Assembly (NCBI GenBank): GCA_017441505.1
Contig: JAFRXL010000001.1
Span: forward strand, 1-64,000
Source: Ruminococcus sp.
GTDB lineage: Bacteria > Bacillota > Clostridia > Oscillospirales > Ruminococcaceae
Direction: 5' to 3'
DNA: 64,000 nucleotides
In this document: piece after piece, positions 44,217-53,372 of the stretch
Layout of the letters: the number at the start of each line of letters is the position of its first letter
Numbering within the stretch: position 1 is the stretch's first letter
Position numbers and translations under genes: made by a program
Notes under the pieces: generated by a model
What the model was told of the DNA's origin: nothing
Seen by the model: the letters and a program-made list of their open reading frames with translations, nothing else
The model's database searches: none

Positions 44217-45123
44217 AAAACTTTGCCTGAATGTGCTTGATGCTGATATTGGATGCAGGATAGATAAATATATTTCGGATAATATTGCTGAACTGACACG
44301 TTCTGCTGTGCAGGGACTCCTCACTAAAGGCGGAGTACTCGTGAACGGTAGTGTGGTCAGCAAGAACTATAAGCTCAGAAGCGGTGACGTGATAGATGTC
44401 GAGATACCCGATCCTCAGCCTATGGACGCTGTGCCGGAGGATATTCCGCTTGATATAGTCTATGAGGACAGCGACTTGCTCGTGGTCAACAAGCCAAAGG
44501 GAATGGTAGTGCATCCGGCTCACGGAAACTATAACGGCACTCTCGTGAACGCACTTCTGCATCACTGCGGAGACAGTCTTTCGGGGATAAACGGAGTGAT
44601 ACGTCCTGGGATCGTCCACCGTATAGATAAGAATACGAGCGGACTGCTGATCGTTGCCAAGAACGATGCTGCTCATCTTCACCTCGCAGAGCAGATAAAA
44701 GCTCACAGCTTTACCCGTGAGTACGAGGCTGTTGCAGTCGGTTCGTTCAAGGAGCCGGCGGGAACTGTTGACGCTCCTATCGGCAGACATAAGGTCGACC
44801 GCAAGAAAATGTGCGTAACACAGGAGAATTCACGCAATGCGGTGACGCATTACGAAGTCCTCAGACAATTCGGCGGATACGCTCATGTCAGGCTCAGACT
44901 TGAGACCGGAAGAACTCATCAGATACGTGTTCATCTGGCTTATATCGGGCATCCCGTGCTCGGCGATGATGTCTATGGCAAGCCCTACAAGGGTCTTGAC
45001 GGACAGTGTCTCCACGCACGAAAAATTGGTTTTATCCACCCGACTACAGGGAAATATATGGAGTTTTCAAGTGAACTTCCTGAGTATTTTCAGGCAGTCC
45101 TCAGAAAGCTCGAAAAAATGTAG
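44209..45123 (+). CDS. RluD-family 23S rRNA pseudouridine synthase
   Basis: 304 residues: N-terminal S4 domain (CRIDKYISDNIAELTRSAVQGLLTKGGVLVNG) and an RluA/RluD catalytic domain with the active Asp140 in GIVHRIDKNTSGLL. It isomerises uridines in 23S rRNA. The start overlaps lspA, the classic lspA-ylyB order of Firmicutes. Confidence 0.95.
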   Translation: MSEKLCLNVLDADIGCRIDKYISDNIAELTRSAVQGLLTKGGVLVNGSVVSKNYKLRSGDVIDVEIPDPQPMDAVPEDIPLDIVYEDSDLLVVNKPKGMVVHPAHGNYNGTLVNALLHHCGDSLSGINGVIRPGIVHRIDKNTSGLLIVAKNDAAHLHLAEQIKAHSFTREYEAVAVGSFKEPAGTVDAPIGRHKVDRKKMCVTQENSRNAVTHYEVLRQFGGYAHVRLRLETGRTHQIRVHLAYIGHPVLGDDVYGKPYKGLDGQCLHARKIGFIHPTTGKYMEFSSELPEYFQAVLRKLEKM

Positions 45124-45135
45124 GAGGTCAGCTTC

Positions 45136-45957
45136 TTGTTTGAAGATATTACTAAAGTCATCCTGCTCAGCGATATGGACGGCACTCTGCTTGATTCAAA
45201 AAAGAATATAACAGATGCCGACAGACAGGCTATCAGGCGATTTACAGAGCTTGGCGGTCACTTTACGATCGCTACCGGACGTACCGTGCAGTCCTTTGAA
45301 CAGTACCTTGAGATTCTCGGACTGAAAGAACCGGTCATAATGTACAACGGAGCGGCTATACATGACTATTCTACTGGAAAAACTCTGTTTACACATCCCC
45401 TTCCGGCAGAGGCAAAGCCTATTGCTGAGGAAATACTCGAAATGATGCCGGAGATTGGCGGAGAAGTCCTGAGAATAGAGGGGACTTATGTGTTCCGCAA
45501 CAATGATTATCAGAAATTACATACGAAGCTCTGTGGAATTGTCCCGGAGTATGTTGATATAGACAAAATAGAAGAGGGCGGCTGGCTGAAAGTACTATTC
45601 GCTATGTCTCCGGAAGATATGGACTTCATTCAGGTCATTGTGAGACAGAAGGACTACAGCAGTGTTGAGTTTGTCAAGTCCTCGGATATGTTTTATGAAA
45701 TGCTTCCGAAAGGTGTGAGCAAGGGTTCAGCACTGGAGCAGTACCGTAAACTGCCGGGCTTTGAGGACTACACTTTCGTATCGGTCGGCGACTTTGATAA
45801 TGATATAGAAATGATTCGCTGTGCTGACCTCGGAGCTTGCCCTGCAAACGCTGAGGACTGTGTAAAAGCTGAAGCTGATATGGTGCTCAGCAGGTCGAAC
45901 GACGAGGGTGCTGTGGCTGAGCTTATAGAATATATCATCGGGAAGTGCGGTCTGTAA
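45136..45957 (+). CDS. Cof-type HAD phosphatase
   Basis: 273 residues. HAD motifs: LLSDMDGTLLDS (nucleophile Asp), the Thr motif in TIATGRT, Lys near KGVSKGSALE and VSVGDFDNDIEMI. The C2 cap marks the Cof/sugar-phosphatase group, which dephosphorylates sugar phosphates or cofactors. TTG start with GGAGGT 9 bp upstream, 12 bp after the pseudouridine synthase. Confidence 0.92.
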   Translation: MFEDITKVILLSDMDGTLLDSKKNITDADRQAIRRFTELGGHFTIATGRTVQSFEQYLEILGLKEPVIMYNGAAIHDYSTGKTLFTHPLPAEAKPIAEEILEMMPEIGGEVLRIEGTYVFRNNDYQKLHTKLCGIVPEYVDIDKIEEGGWLKVLFAMSPEDMDFIQVIVRQKDYSSVEFVKSSDMFYEMLPKGVSKGSALEQYRKLPGFEDYTFVSVGDFDNDIEMIRCADLGACPANAEDCVKAEADMVLSRSNDEGAVAELIEYIIGKCGL

Positions 45958-46012
45958 AAGGCTTAAAATAGCCATGCTACGGAAAGTAGCACAGATGTCA
46001 GCACATATACTC

Positions 46013-46041
46013 TTGATGTTCTGAACTGTGGATATTATACT
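46013..46041 (+). promoter_or_regulatory. Promoter of the XRE regulator
   Basis: TTGATG (46013-46018), 17-bp spacer, TATACT (46036-46041). A small hairpin (tgctac ggaaa gtagca) lies at 45974-45990. Confidence 0.7.
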
Positions 46042-46087
46042 GAGATCGGACGGAAAATTACCGTACCTGATCTTAGGAGGAATATAT

Positions 46088-46681
46088 ATGACATTTTCAG
46101 AAAAACTTAAAGAAGCAAGAAAAAATTCAGGATTATCACAGGAACAGCTCGCCGAAAAACTCTGCGTTTCAAGACAGGCTGTGACCAAGTGGGAGACAGG
46201 CAGGGGACTTCCTGATGTGGAAAATATCAAGGCTATTTCGCTGCTCCTCAACGTCAGCATCGACTATCTTCTGAGTGATGAAGAATGCGATGTTAAAGAA
46301 ATGAGGGAAAAGATAGACCTTGAAAAATTTACAGCCGGAAACGGTGCAAGAAGTCTGAAGGATGCCTGCTGTTCAGATAAATATCCAAATGCAGAGCATA
46401 TTTACGCTCTGATAAGAAAGAAGAAAAAGTCCGGAGCGGAGTGGATAGCCGATTTTATCATAGGTGCGGGAGCACTTGATGTTTTCGATTCTGCCGCCAA
46501 CTACGGACAGGCTTATTATCTCGTTGAAGCAGGGGAAAAACAGTTTTTCGTCTGCGTTGACGACGAGTTTATAACTTCCTCAGCACTTTCCTCAAAGTAC
46601 GAGGGAAAGTCATTCCAGAGAGGAAAATATATTTATAAGAAGCTTTATGACATAAAAGCATATCACGGCAAAAGCCGTTAA
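46088..46681 (+). CDS. XRE family HTH regulator
   Basis: 197 residues: N-terminal helix-turn-helix (FSEKLKEARKNSGLSQEQLAEKLCVSRQAVTKWETGRGLPD) and a C-terminal domain of unknown type (about 75-197). ATG at 46088 with GGAGG upstream; earlier in-frame codons cross the promoter. It lies 22 bp before the transketolase pair and is probably co-transcribed with it. Confidence 0.9.
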   Translation: MTFSEKLKEARKNSGLSQEQLAEKLCVSRQAVTKWETGRGLPDVENIKAISLLLNVSIDYLLSDEECDVKEMREKIDLEKFTAGNGARSLKDACCSDKYPNAEHIYALIRKKKKSGAEWIADFIIGAGALDVFDSAANYGQAYYLVEAGEKQFFVCVDDEFITSSALSSKYEGKSFQRGKYIYKKLYDIKAYHGKSR

Positions 46682-46703
46682 GATATTAAAACTGGAGGTT
46701 ATT

Positions 46704-47543
46704 ATGGACGCATCAATGAAAAAGGATTTGCAGAAGATCGCCTGCAAAGTAAGAATGGGCGTTATTGAAGGTACTTATAACGCTAAATCCGGTCATCCGG
46801 GTGGATCGCTCTCCATAAGCGATACATTGACATACCTTTACTTCAACAAGATGAATGTTGACCCAAAGGCTCCTGACGCTCAGGATAGAGACAGATTCGT
46901 ACTCTCTAAGGGACATACTGCTCCGGCACTCTATTCAGTGCTGGCTCAGAAGGGATTTTTCTCTGTAGACGAGCTGAAGTCACTTCGTCACATAGGTGCT
47001 ATGCTTCAGGGACATCCTTGTATCCATATACCTGGTGTAGATATGTCCAGCGGTTCACTTGGACAGGGTATATCAGCTGCCTGCGGAATGGCTCTTGCAG
47101 CAAAGCTCGACGGCAAGTCCTATAATGTATATACTGTTCTTGGTGACGGCGAGATAGAGGAAGGTCAGGTTTGGGAGGCTGCTATGTTTGCAGCTCATTA
47201 TGGTCTTGGAAATCTTGTTGCTGTAGTTGATAATAACGGTCTCCAGATAGACGGTCCTATTTCAGAGGTTTGTTCTCCAGAGCCGATAACAGATAAGTTC
47301 GCAGCTTTCGGCTGGCACGTTATCACTATGGACGCTCATGACTTTGACAGCATCGAAGCTGCTTTTGATGAGGCTTCAAAGGTTAATGACAAGCCTGTAG
47401 CTATCATTCAGAAGTCCGTTAAGGGCAAGGGCGTTTCATTCATGGAAAATCAGGTAGGATGGCACGGTACAGCTCCTAACAAAGAGCAGTACGAGCAGGC
47501 TATGGCTGAGCTTGAAGCACAGTTAAAGGAATTGGAGGGCTGA
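46704..47543 (+). CDS. Transketolase, N-terminal subunit
   Basis: 279 residues: the thiamine-diphosphate binding half, with NAKSGHPGGSLS, SKGHTAPALYSVLA and the TPP/Mg motif GDGEIEEGQVWEA near 150. With the next gene it forms the split transketolase of the pentose phosphate pathway. RBS TGGAGG. Confidence 0.95.
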   Translation: MDASMKKDLQKIACKVRMGVIEGTYNAKSGHPGGSLSISDTLTYLYFNKMNVDPKAPDAQDRDRFVLSKGHTAPALYSVLAQKGFFSVDELKSLRHIGAMLQGHPCIHIPGVDMSSGSLGQGISAACGMALAAKLDGKSYNVYTVLGDGEIEEGQVWEAAMFAAHYGLGNLVAVVDNNGLQIDGPISEVCSPEPITDKFAAFGWHVITMDAHDFDSIEAAFDEASKVNDKPVAIIQKSVKGKGVSFMENQVGWHGTAPNKEQYEQAMAELEAQLKELEG

Positions 47544-47546
47544 GAA

Positions 47547-48494
47547 ATGGCAGAAATTATCAAAAAGGCTACCAGAGAAAGCTACGGTGAAGCATTAAGA
47601 GATCTGGCAGAAGAATATAAGGATCTTGTAGTGCTCGATGCAGACCTTGCTGCTGCAACAAAGACAGGTATATTTAAGAAGGCGTATCCGGACAGATTCT
47701 TTGACTGCGGTATCGCTGAGGCTAACATGATGGGCGTTGCTGCCGGACTTGCAGCAAGCGGAAAGATACCTTTTGCAAGCACTTTTGCTATGTTCGCAGC
47801 CGGAAGAGCTTACGAGATAGTCCGCAATTCTATAGGTTACCCACACCTCAACGTTAAGATAGGTGCTACACACGCCGGTATCTCAGTTGGCGAGGACGGT
47901 GCTACTCACCAGTGCAATGAGGATATTGCCCTTATGAGAACTATCCCGGGTATGACTATCATCAATCCATGCGACGATGTTGAGGCTAAGGCTGCTGTAA
48001 AGGCTGCACTTGACTTCAATGGTCCTGTATATATGAGATTCGGCAGACTTGCTGTTCCGGTAATAAATGACGAGAAAACATATAAGTTTGAGCTCGGCAA
48101 GGGCGTTGTCATGAAGGACGGTAAGGACGTTACTATAGTTGCTACAGGTCTTATGGTAAATGAAGCTGTTGAAGCTGCTAAGACTCTCGAAGCAGAGGGA
48201 ATCTCAGCAAGAGTTGTAAATATCCACACTATCAAGCCGCTCGATAAGGAGCTTATCTGCAAGTGTGCAAAGGAGACTGGTCTTATTGTTACTGCTGAGG
48301 AACACAGTGTTATAGGCGGACTTGGTGCTGCTGTAGCAGAGGCTGTAACAGAGTGTTGTCCTGTAAAGGTAGTAAAGATAGGTGTTAACGATGAGTTCGG
48401 TTATTCAGGTCCGGCTGTTGACCTCCTTAAAGAGTTTGGACTCTCTGCTGAAAATATAGTTAAGACAGTCAAAGAGGCTGTAAAGAATAAATAA
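47547..48494 (+). CDS. Transketolase, C-terminal subunit
   Basis: 315 residues: pyrimidine-binding and C-terminal domains (LVVLDADLAAATKTG, FDCGIAEANMMGVAAGLAASG, ATHAGISVGEDGATHQ, TAEEHSVIGGLG). It starts 3 bp after the N-terminal subunit. Two-gene transketolases are usual in clostridia and archaea. Ends at a strong terminator. Confidence 0.95.
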   Translation: MAEIIKKATRESYGEALRDLAEEYKDLVVLDADLAAATKTGIFKKAYPDRFFDCGIAEANMMGVAAGLAASGKIPFASTFAMFAAGRAYEIVRNSIGYPHLNVKIGATHAGISVGEDGATHQCNEDIALMRTIPGMTIINPCDDVEAKAAVKAALDFNGPVYMRFGRLAVPVINDEKTYKFELGKGVVMKDGKDVTIVATGLMVNEAVEAAKTLEAEGISARVVNIHTIKPLDKELICKCAKETGLIVTAEEHSVIGGLGAAVAEAVTECCPVKVVKIGVNDEFGYSGPAVDLLKEFGLSAENIVKTVKEAVKNK

Positions 48495-48505
48495 GAGAAA
48501 AGCTT

Positions 48506-48548
48506 CGGTGGAGTACAGGGATGCTATTACTGTACTCCACCGTTTTTT
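48506..48548 (+). terminator. Strong terminator after transketolase
   Basis: A perfect 13-bp stem cggtggagtacag with ctgtactccaccg, 11-nt loop and T6. Confidence 0.92.
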
Positions 48549-48560
48549 ATATAAAAACAC

Positions 48561-48589
48561 TTGCATTAACTTCAGGAATATAGTATAAT
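48561..48589 (+). promoter_or_regulatory. Promoter of the cysteine synthase gene
   Basis: TTGCAT (48561-48566), 17-bp spacer, TATAAT (48584-48589). No T-box or SAM-type leader fits in the 50 bp that follow. Confidence 0.75.
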
Positions 48590-48639
48590 TGAATACAGAG
48601 TTATAGATTTTTATTATATTTGACAGGGAGAAATTAGAA

Positions 48640-49569
48640 ATGATATATAACAATATTCTTGAAGCTATGGGTCATACTCCGATGATAAAGCTCAACCGTA
48701 TGAACAAACCGGGTAATGCGGATGTGCTTGTAAAATTCGAGGGACTTAATGTCGGCGGTTCAATAAAGACACGTACTGCTTATAATATGATACGTCACGC
48801 TGAGAAAGAAGGTCTCATAAATAAGGACACGATAATTGTTGAGCCTACAAGCGGAAATCAGGGCATTGGACTTGCTCTTGTCGGAGCAGTAAGAGGCTAC
48901 AAGACTATAATAATCATGCCTGATTCTGTTAGTGAGGAACGCAGAAAGCTGGTCAACCATTATGGTGCAGAGGTAAAGCTCATCCACGATGACGGCGACA
49001 TCGGAAAGTGCATAGAGGAATGTCTGAATACAGCTCTCAGAATGGCTGAGGAGGACAAGAATGTCTTCGTACCTCAGCAGTTTGTTAATCCAAATAATAC
49101 AAATGCCCACAAGTACCACACGGCTTTGGAGATACTGGAGCAGACAGCAGTAAAGATAGACGGTTTCTGTTCCGGTATAGGAACCGGCGGTACTATCACA
49201 GGTATTGGTGAGGCACTCAAAGCTCAGTATCCGGATATGGTGATATGGGCAGTAGAGCCTGAAAATGCAGCTATACTTGCCGGCGGTACTATAGGAACTC
49301 ACCTTCAAATGGGAATCGGTGACGGTATAATACCGGATATTCTCAATAAAAATATCTACGATGATATTTACATTGTTACCGATGAAGAAGCTATCCAGAC
49401 TGCTAAAGACCTCGCATCAAAAGAGGGAATAATGTGCGGTATATCGAGCGGCACGAACGTTGCAGCCGCTCTCAAACTTGCTGAAAAGCTTGGCGAGGGA
49501 AAGACGGTCGTAACTATACTTCCCGATACTGCCGAGAGATACTTCTCAACTCCGCTTTTTGACCTTTGA
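48640..49569 (+). CDS. cysK: Cysteine synthase family protein
   Basis: 309 residues, fold-type II PLP enzyme. PLP lysine 43 in GGSIKTRTAY, PTSGNQGIGLALV (substrate loop, with Gln where Thr is usual), phosphate loop GIGTGGTITGIG (about 183) and SSGTNVAAA. It makes cysteine from O-acetylserine and sulfide; because of the Gln change, a related beta-replacement reaction is possible. Single gene with its own promoter and terminator. Confidence 0.9.
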   Translation: MIYNNILEAMGHTPMIKLNRMNKPGNADVLVKFEGLNVGGSIKTRTAYNMIRHAEKEGLINKDTIIVEPTSGNQGIGLALVGAVRGYKTIIIMPDSVSEERRKLVNHYGAEVKLIHDDGDIGKCIEECLNTALRMAEEDKNVFVPQQFVNPNNTNAHKYHTALEILEQTAVKIDGFCSGIGTGGTITGIGEALKAQYPDMVIWAVEPENAAILAGGTIGTHLQMGIGDGIIPDILNKNIYDDIYIVTDEEAIQTAKDLASKEGIMCGISSGTNVAAALKLAEKLGEGKTVVTILPDTAERYFSTPLFDL

Positions 49570-49574
49570 TATGT

Positions 49575-49605
49575 AAAATCCCCGTGATTTCCTCACGGGG
49601 ATTTT
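49575..49605. terminator. Bidirectional terminator between cysK and the GH36 gene
   Basis: A perfect 13-bp stem aaaatccccgtga with tcacggggatttt and 5-nt loop. The minus-strand GH36 stop codon lies in its right arm. Confidence 0.92.
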
Positions 49606-51254
49606 TTATTTTTTTTAAAATTTCCATATACAGCGTGGTACTCTTTTTCTCCGAGTTTAAAAGTCACTTTAAGCTTGTCATCTTCAAGTTCGACATAAGT
49701 GATATTTGCATTCCTTAGCTTCATTATGCCGGATAGCTGTATGAGCTGTTCTTTGCTGTACTCCGAAATATCATCCGAGCAGAACAACACACCGCCGGTC
49801 ATAGCGTTCACCTCAGAAAGGCATTTTTTCTGTTTCGGAGTAAGTGAAGTATCATTATTGCGGAGAATGAACACATCAGGGTCATTGTAGAATGCTCTGC
49901 CGTTGAGCTGACGGCGGAACACTGAATTAAGTATGGAATTACGGGTGCTTATGCGTTCACGGTGCATAAGTCTCATATAGGACTTGTCGTTCCAGTCGAG
50001 ACTTACATCGCAGCCGATACGGCAATAGTCCACTTTGCCGAAAGCAGAAGCAAGAGGGACTCCGCACCCCAGAATAAAGGCATCTCCGGCACATTCACGG
50101 AGAAAGTCCATTGCCTCAGCCATTATCTGTCCACGGGTTTTATTAAGTCTCGGCACGATACACTCAGCATAGAGAAAATCCAGTTTCAGCAGACGGAATC
50201 CCCAGCTGTTTACAATGGTGTCGAAAACATTGCGGAGATAGTTACGCACATCCTCGTTATAGATGTCAAGGATATAGAATCCGCCCCAGTTAGAGCCGCC
50301 TTTTATGTAATTGCCGTCTTCATCGGTAAGAAACCATTCCTTAAAATTGCGAAAAACATAGGAATTCTCCTCGCAGGCAAAAGGTGCGAGCCATATTCCG
50401 GGGATAATGCCGTTACTGCTTATACTCTCGGCAATAGACTTCATACCGTTCGGAAATTTATTTTCGTCCACGGCAAGCCAGTCACCGACAGCAGTCTGAT
50501 AGCCGTCGTCTATCTGAAATACATCCGGTTTGAATTTTTGTGAGAGCATACCGGAAAGGTCGTTCTGGATAATACTTTCATTTATTTTCTGATAGTGACG
50601 GTACCAGCTTGTATAGCCGTAAACAGGCTTTGCATCGTCACGTATTTTTGTGCCGAGAAGCTGGAAATATCGGTCAAAGACTTCATTTTCTCTGCCGTCA
50701 GTTATCAGCATACGGAATCCGACATAGTCGCCGGAGAAAACGATTCCGGAGCAGTCTCTTGTAAGAGTTATCGTATTTTTATTCGTATCAGTGCTTATCT
50801 TAGTGAAAGCCGCATTTTCATTTAGTGAGCCGAGAAAGCAGAAGTACTTTCGGGTGCGGACATATCCATAGGACCAGCCGTGAAGCTGTCCCTCACCGCC
50901 GTAGTCGGTGAAGTCATAGTCACCGTAACGATCAAATGAGTACTTTTCAACAACCTTAGCCGGTATAATATCAAGTCCGTGCATCTTGCCGTTAAGCGGA
51001 TATTCGATGCTGTCGGTCCACGACTGATAGCCATTCAGGAAGATCCTGTCCTGATCGGAATAATCGTGCTCAAAAACAGCACTGAGTGCAAGGATCTTTA
51101 TCTCGTTCTGTGAAATTATATTTGCAGTGAAAACGTCCCCTAAAGTATCTATATGGATTTTCAGGGAATCTGAGATTACGGTGCTGGAGGTATCTATGCA
51201 GAAGGTCTCGCCGTCATATTCGTAAGAAAAGCTGACTTTTTTTAGTCTGAGCAT
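49593..51254 (-). CDS. GH36 alpha-galactosidase-type glycosidase
   Basis: 553 residues: N-terminal beta domain (about 1-205) and a TIM barrel. The GH36 nucleophile fits Asp359 in LLKLDF (KxD motif) and the acid/base fits Asp416 in RIGCDVSLDWN; PDVFQIDDGYQ and IPGIWLAPF also match. No signal peptide is seen, so it acts in the cytoplasm on imported galactosides, fitting the adjacent GPH symporter. The last residues (KNKKSP) are encoded by an A-rich tract and the terminator stem. Confidence 0.9.
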   Translation of the reverse strand: MLRLKKVSFSYEYDGETFCIDTSSTVISDSLKIHIDTLGDVFTANIISQNEIKILALSAVFEHDYSDQDRIFLNGYQSWTDSIEYPLNGKMHGLDIIPAKVVEKYSFDRYGDYDFTDYGGEGQLHGWSYGYVRTRKYFCFLGSLNENAAFTKISTDTNKNTITLTRDCSGIVFSGDYVGFRMLITDGRENEVFDRYFQLLGTKIRDDAKPVYGYTSWYRHYQKINESIIQNDLSGMLSQKFKPDVFQIDDGYQTAVGDWLAVDENKFPNGMKSIAESISSNGIIPGIWLAPFACEENSYVFRNFKEWFLTDEDGNYIKGGSNWGGFYILDIYNEDVRNYLRNVFDTIVNSWGFRLLKLDFLYAECIVPRLNKTRGQIMAEAMDFLRECAGDAFILGCGVPLASAFGKVDYCRIGCDVSLDWNDKSYMRLMHRERISTRNSILNSVFRRQLNGRAFYNDPDVFILRNNDTSLTPKQKKCLSEVNAMTGGVLFCSDDISEYSKEQLIQLSGIMKLRNANITYVELEDDKLKVTFKLGEKEYHAVYGNFKKNKKSP

Positions 51255-51255
51255 T

Positions 51256-52620
51256 TCAGTTATCCTCCTTGGATGAGTTTATTTTACTTATGACATCTGT
51301 TTCGTTATATCTCAGGAATACCAGTCCGCCCATGAGACACAGCACAGCAGCGGCAACTGCGGTTAGTCTGTATCCGAGACCGGAGCTTCTTCCTATAGCC
51401 GCCATGCTTGTAAACAGCAGCATAGCGACGGACTGTCCCATTTTGAAAGCAAAGGTACGTGCAGCGTAGAACATTCCCTGTCTGTTTTCGCCGGTATCAG
51501 CTTTGTCAGCTTCGGAAATATCGGCAACTACAGCCTGCGGAAGTATGCCGAGTATAGCCATTGGCAGTGCAGCGAGCACTGCAATAATTACACCGTATGC
51601 CATACCGGGTATAGCAGGTATACCGGCAAATGAAGTTATAAGAAATGCGGCAGAAAAGAAGATGAATCCAAAAGCTACAAGCTTCTTCTTGCCCATTTTT
51701 TTTGAGAAGATATTTACTGCCGGATAAAAACAAACTGATACTACAGACATTATTATGAAAAGTACAGTAGATCTGCCCTCGTCCATATCCATAAGCTCTG
51801 TTACATAGAACAGCAGACCGGTCTGGAAAAGTGTAAGAGCTATCCAGTAGAGAATATCTGATGTGACAAATATCCGGAACTGCTTATTTCTGAAAGTTGA
51901 AGTGAGTGAGCTGAAAGCGGTTGCCTTACTTGGAGTAGTGTCGGCATACTGGTTTTCGTCTATGAGAAATGAGGGCACGAGCATACAAATAATAGCTATC
52001 ACGCTAAGTATCACAATAGGTACACGATAACTGTTTGCGTAGCTGAGAGAAGGTCTTAGCATACCTGCGATCATAGGGATAGTATATGCAAGAGCAGTAC
52101 CCACGAAATAGGTCATAGAGATAAAAGTCGAGAGATTTATCCTTGCTTCCTGAGAGCGTCCGAGCTCGGGTATGAGTGCATTATAGGGCGTGCAATAGCA
52201 GGTCATGCAGAAATAAAACAGCATTGCACATACGAAAAGAGCAGCAGCATTCACCGGACTTGTACTATTCACAGGTGATATGAACAGCAGAATAGTAATT
52301 ACTCCGAAAGGAATGGCAGAATATCTCATAAAGGGGATACGTCTGCCGAGCTTATGCCTGAGACTGTCGGACTTTCCGGCGATCATGGGGTCAGTAACAG
52401 CGTCGAAAATACGTCCGACAGCTGCTATCAGACCAATCATAGTTATACCGAGAAATTTTGAAGCAGTCACGAACTGAGTAAGTCCTGCATCAAGAGTATC
52501 CTGAGAGGGCTGATAGAAAAAGACCAGCAGGTTCGTGACTATGCCCGAAAGAGTAGACCAGCCGAGCTGACCTATAGCAAATATCCATAATATCTTATTT
52601 GAAGCTGATCTCTTTTCCAT
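51256..52620 (-). CDS. GPH-type sugar:cation symporter (MelB-like, MFS)
   Basis: 454 residues with about 12 membrane segments. The motif SDSLRHKLGRRIPFMRYSAIP after segment 2 and the Asp in FDAVTDPMIAGKSD are typical of glycoside-pentoside-hexuronide symporters. ATG at 52620 with AAAGGAG 7 bp upstream; the frame stays open to 52656 but that part overlaps the TetR gene end. The GH36 gene follows after 1 bp, so import and hydrolysis are coupled. Confidence 0.92.
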   Translation of the reverse strand: MEKRSASNKILWIFAIGQLGWSTLSGIVTNLLVFFYQPSQDTLDAGLTQFVTASKFLGITMIGLIAAVGRIFDAVTDPMIAGKSDSLRHKLGRRIPFMRYSAIPFGVITILLFISPVNSTSPVNAAALFVCAMLFYFCMTCYCTPYNALIPELGRSQEARINLSTFISMTYFVGTALAYTIPMIAGMLRPSLSYANSYRVPIVILSVIAIICMLVPSFLIDENQYADTTPSKATAFSSLTSTFRNKQFRIFVTSDILYWIALTLFQTGLLFYVTELMDMDEGRSTVLFIIMSVVSVCFYPAVNIFSKKMGKKKLVAFGFIFFSAAFLITSFAGIPAIPGMAYGVIIAVLAALPMAILGILPQAVVADISEADKADTGENRQGMFYAARTFAFKMGQSVAMLLFTSMAAIGRSSGLGYRLTAVAAAVLCLMGGLVFLRYNETDVISKINSSKEDN

Positions 52621-52624
52621 AGGA

Positions 52625-53272
52625 TTACTCCTTTCTGATATAGGCAACAGCGGCATCTATCAGCATTTCAAGCTCTTTTTCAGCCGCAGAAAAATCGTCT
52701 GACGGGAGGAGTTCGCCCTGTATGAGCTTTTTGCTTAGCTCCATAAGGGCATGAGCGTGTGATAAATAGAAAAGACGGAAATCTATGTCATCTCTTATAG
52801 TACCGTCTGATAATCCGGTGATATAGGCCTTTTCCACAACAGGATAGAAGTCTATCACAGAGTGATCGTACTCTCTGAGGGCTGTCTTGGGGACTTTTTC
52901 ACGAGCAATAAGCAGATCAAATTCAGCAAGGAGCTTCATAAATCTTGGGTGAGCCTGATAGAGGACTACGAACATTCTCATAAGGTCTTTCAGCTGTTTA
53001 AGTCCGGACTGTTTAAGGAATATATCGGACTCGAAAATACCACTGAACATACTTTTCAGGTCGTTCCACATATATGTCATAGCAGCGATGGCTATACCGG
53101 TCTTTGTACCGAAGTATCGATAAAGGGTAGCAACTCCGATGCCGGATTCATTGGCGATGTCGGTCATTTTGACCTCATCGATACCCTGTTCGAGAAATAG
53201 TTTTGCACTTACCTCGATAGCCTTATCGAAGCGTTTGTTTTTGTTATTTTCCTGATAATTGTAATTTTCCAC
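52625..53272 (-). CDS. TetR/AcrR family regulator
   Basis: 215 residues: N-terminal HTH (IANESGIGVATLYRYFGTKTG) and a helical ligand domain. GTG start with AGGAGG 8 bp upstream. It is the first gene of the operon with the symporter and GH36 enzyme, and it is divergent from the glycosyltransferase-like gene. The palindrome between them is the likely operator, so it may sense a sugar or glycolipid product (inference). Confidence 0.9.
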   Translation of the reverse strand: MENYNYQENNKNKRFDKAIEVSAKLFLEQGIDEVKMTDIANESGIGVATLYRYFGTKTGIAIAAMTYMWNDLKSMFSGIFESDIFLKQSGLKQLKDLMRMFVVLYQAHPRFMKLLAEFDLLIAREKVPKTALREYDHSVIDFYPVVEKAYITGLSDGTIRDDIDFRLFYLSHAHALMELSKKLIQGELLPSDDFSAAEKELEMLIDAAVAYIRKE

Positions 53273-53354
53273 TTGACAAACCTCCTTTTTTGTGATAGAC
53301 TATAAATCAAATGCTACTGATAGTAAGTCTATCATATTTTTTCTCTGTTGTCAA
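53273..53354. promoter_or_regulatory. Symmetric face-to-face promoters with TetR-type operator
   Basis: Plus promoter: TTGACA 53273-53278, 17 bp, TAGACT 53296-53301 (with TG extension). Minus promoter: TTGACA 53349-53354, 17 bp, TAGACT 53326-53331 (with TG extension). The two -10 regions are a perfect inverted repeat (TGATAGACT). A second dyad TGATAG-taagt-CTATCA covers 53318-53334. A regulator bound there would block both promoters. Confidence 0.75.
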
Positions 53355-53372
53355 GTATTTGGAGGTGTTTTT

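Noticed and set aside
44164..44790. 208-codon frame opposite the pseudouridine synthase
   Set aside because: Antisense of a conserved gene, with no start signals.
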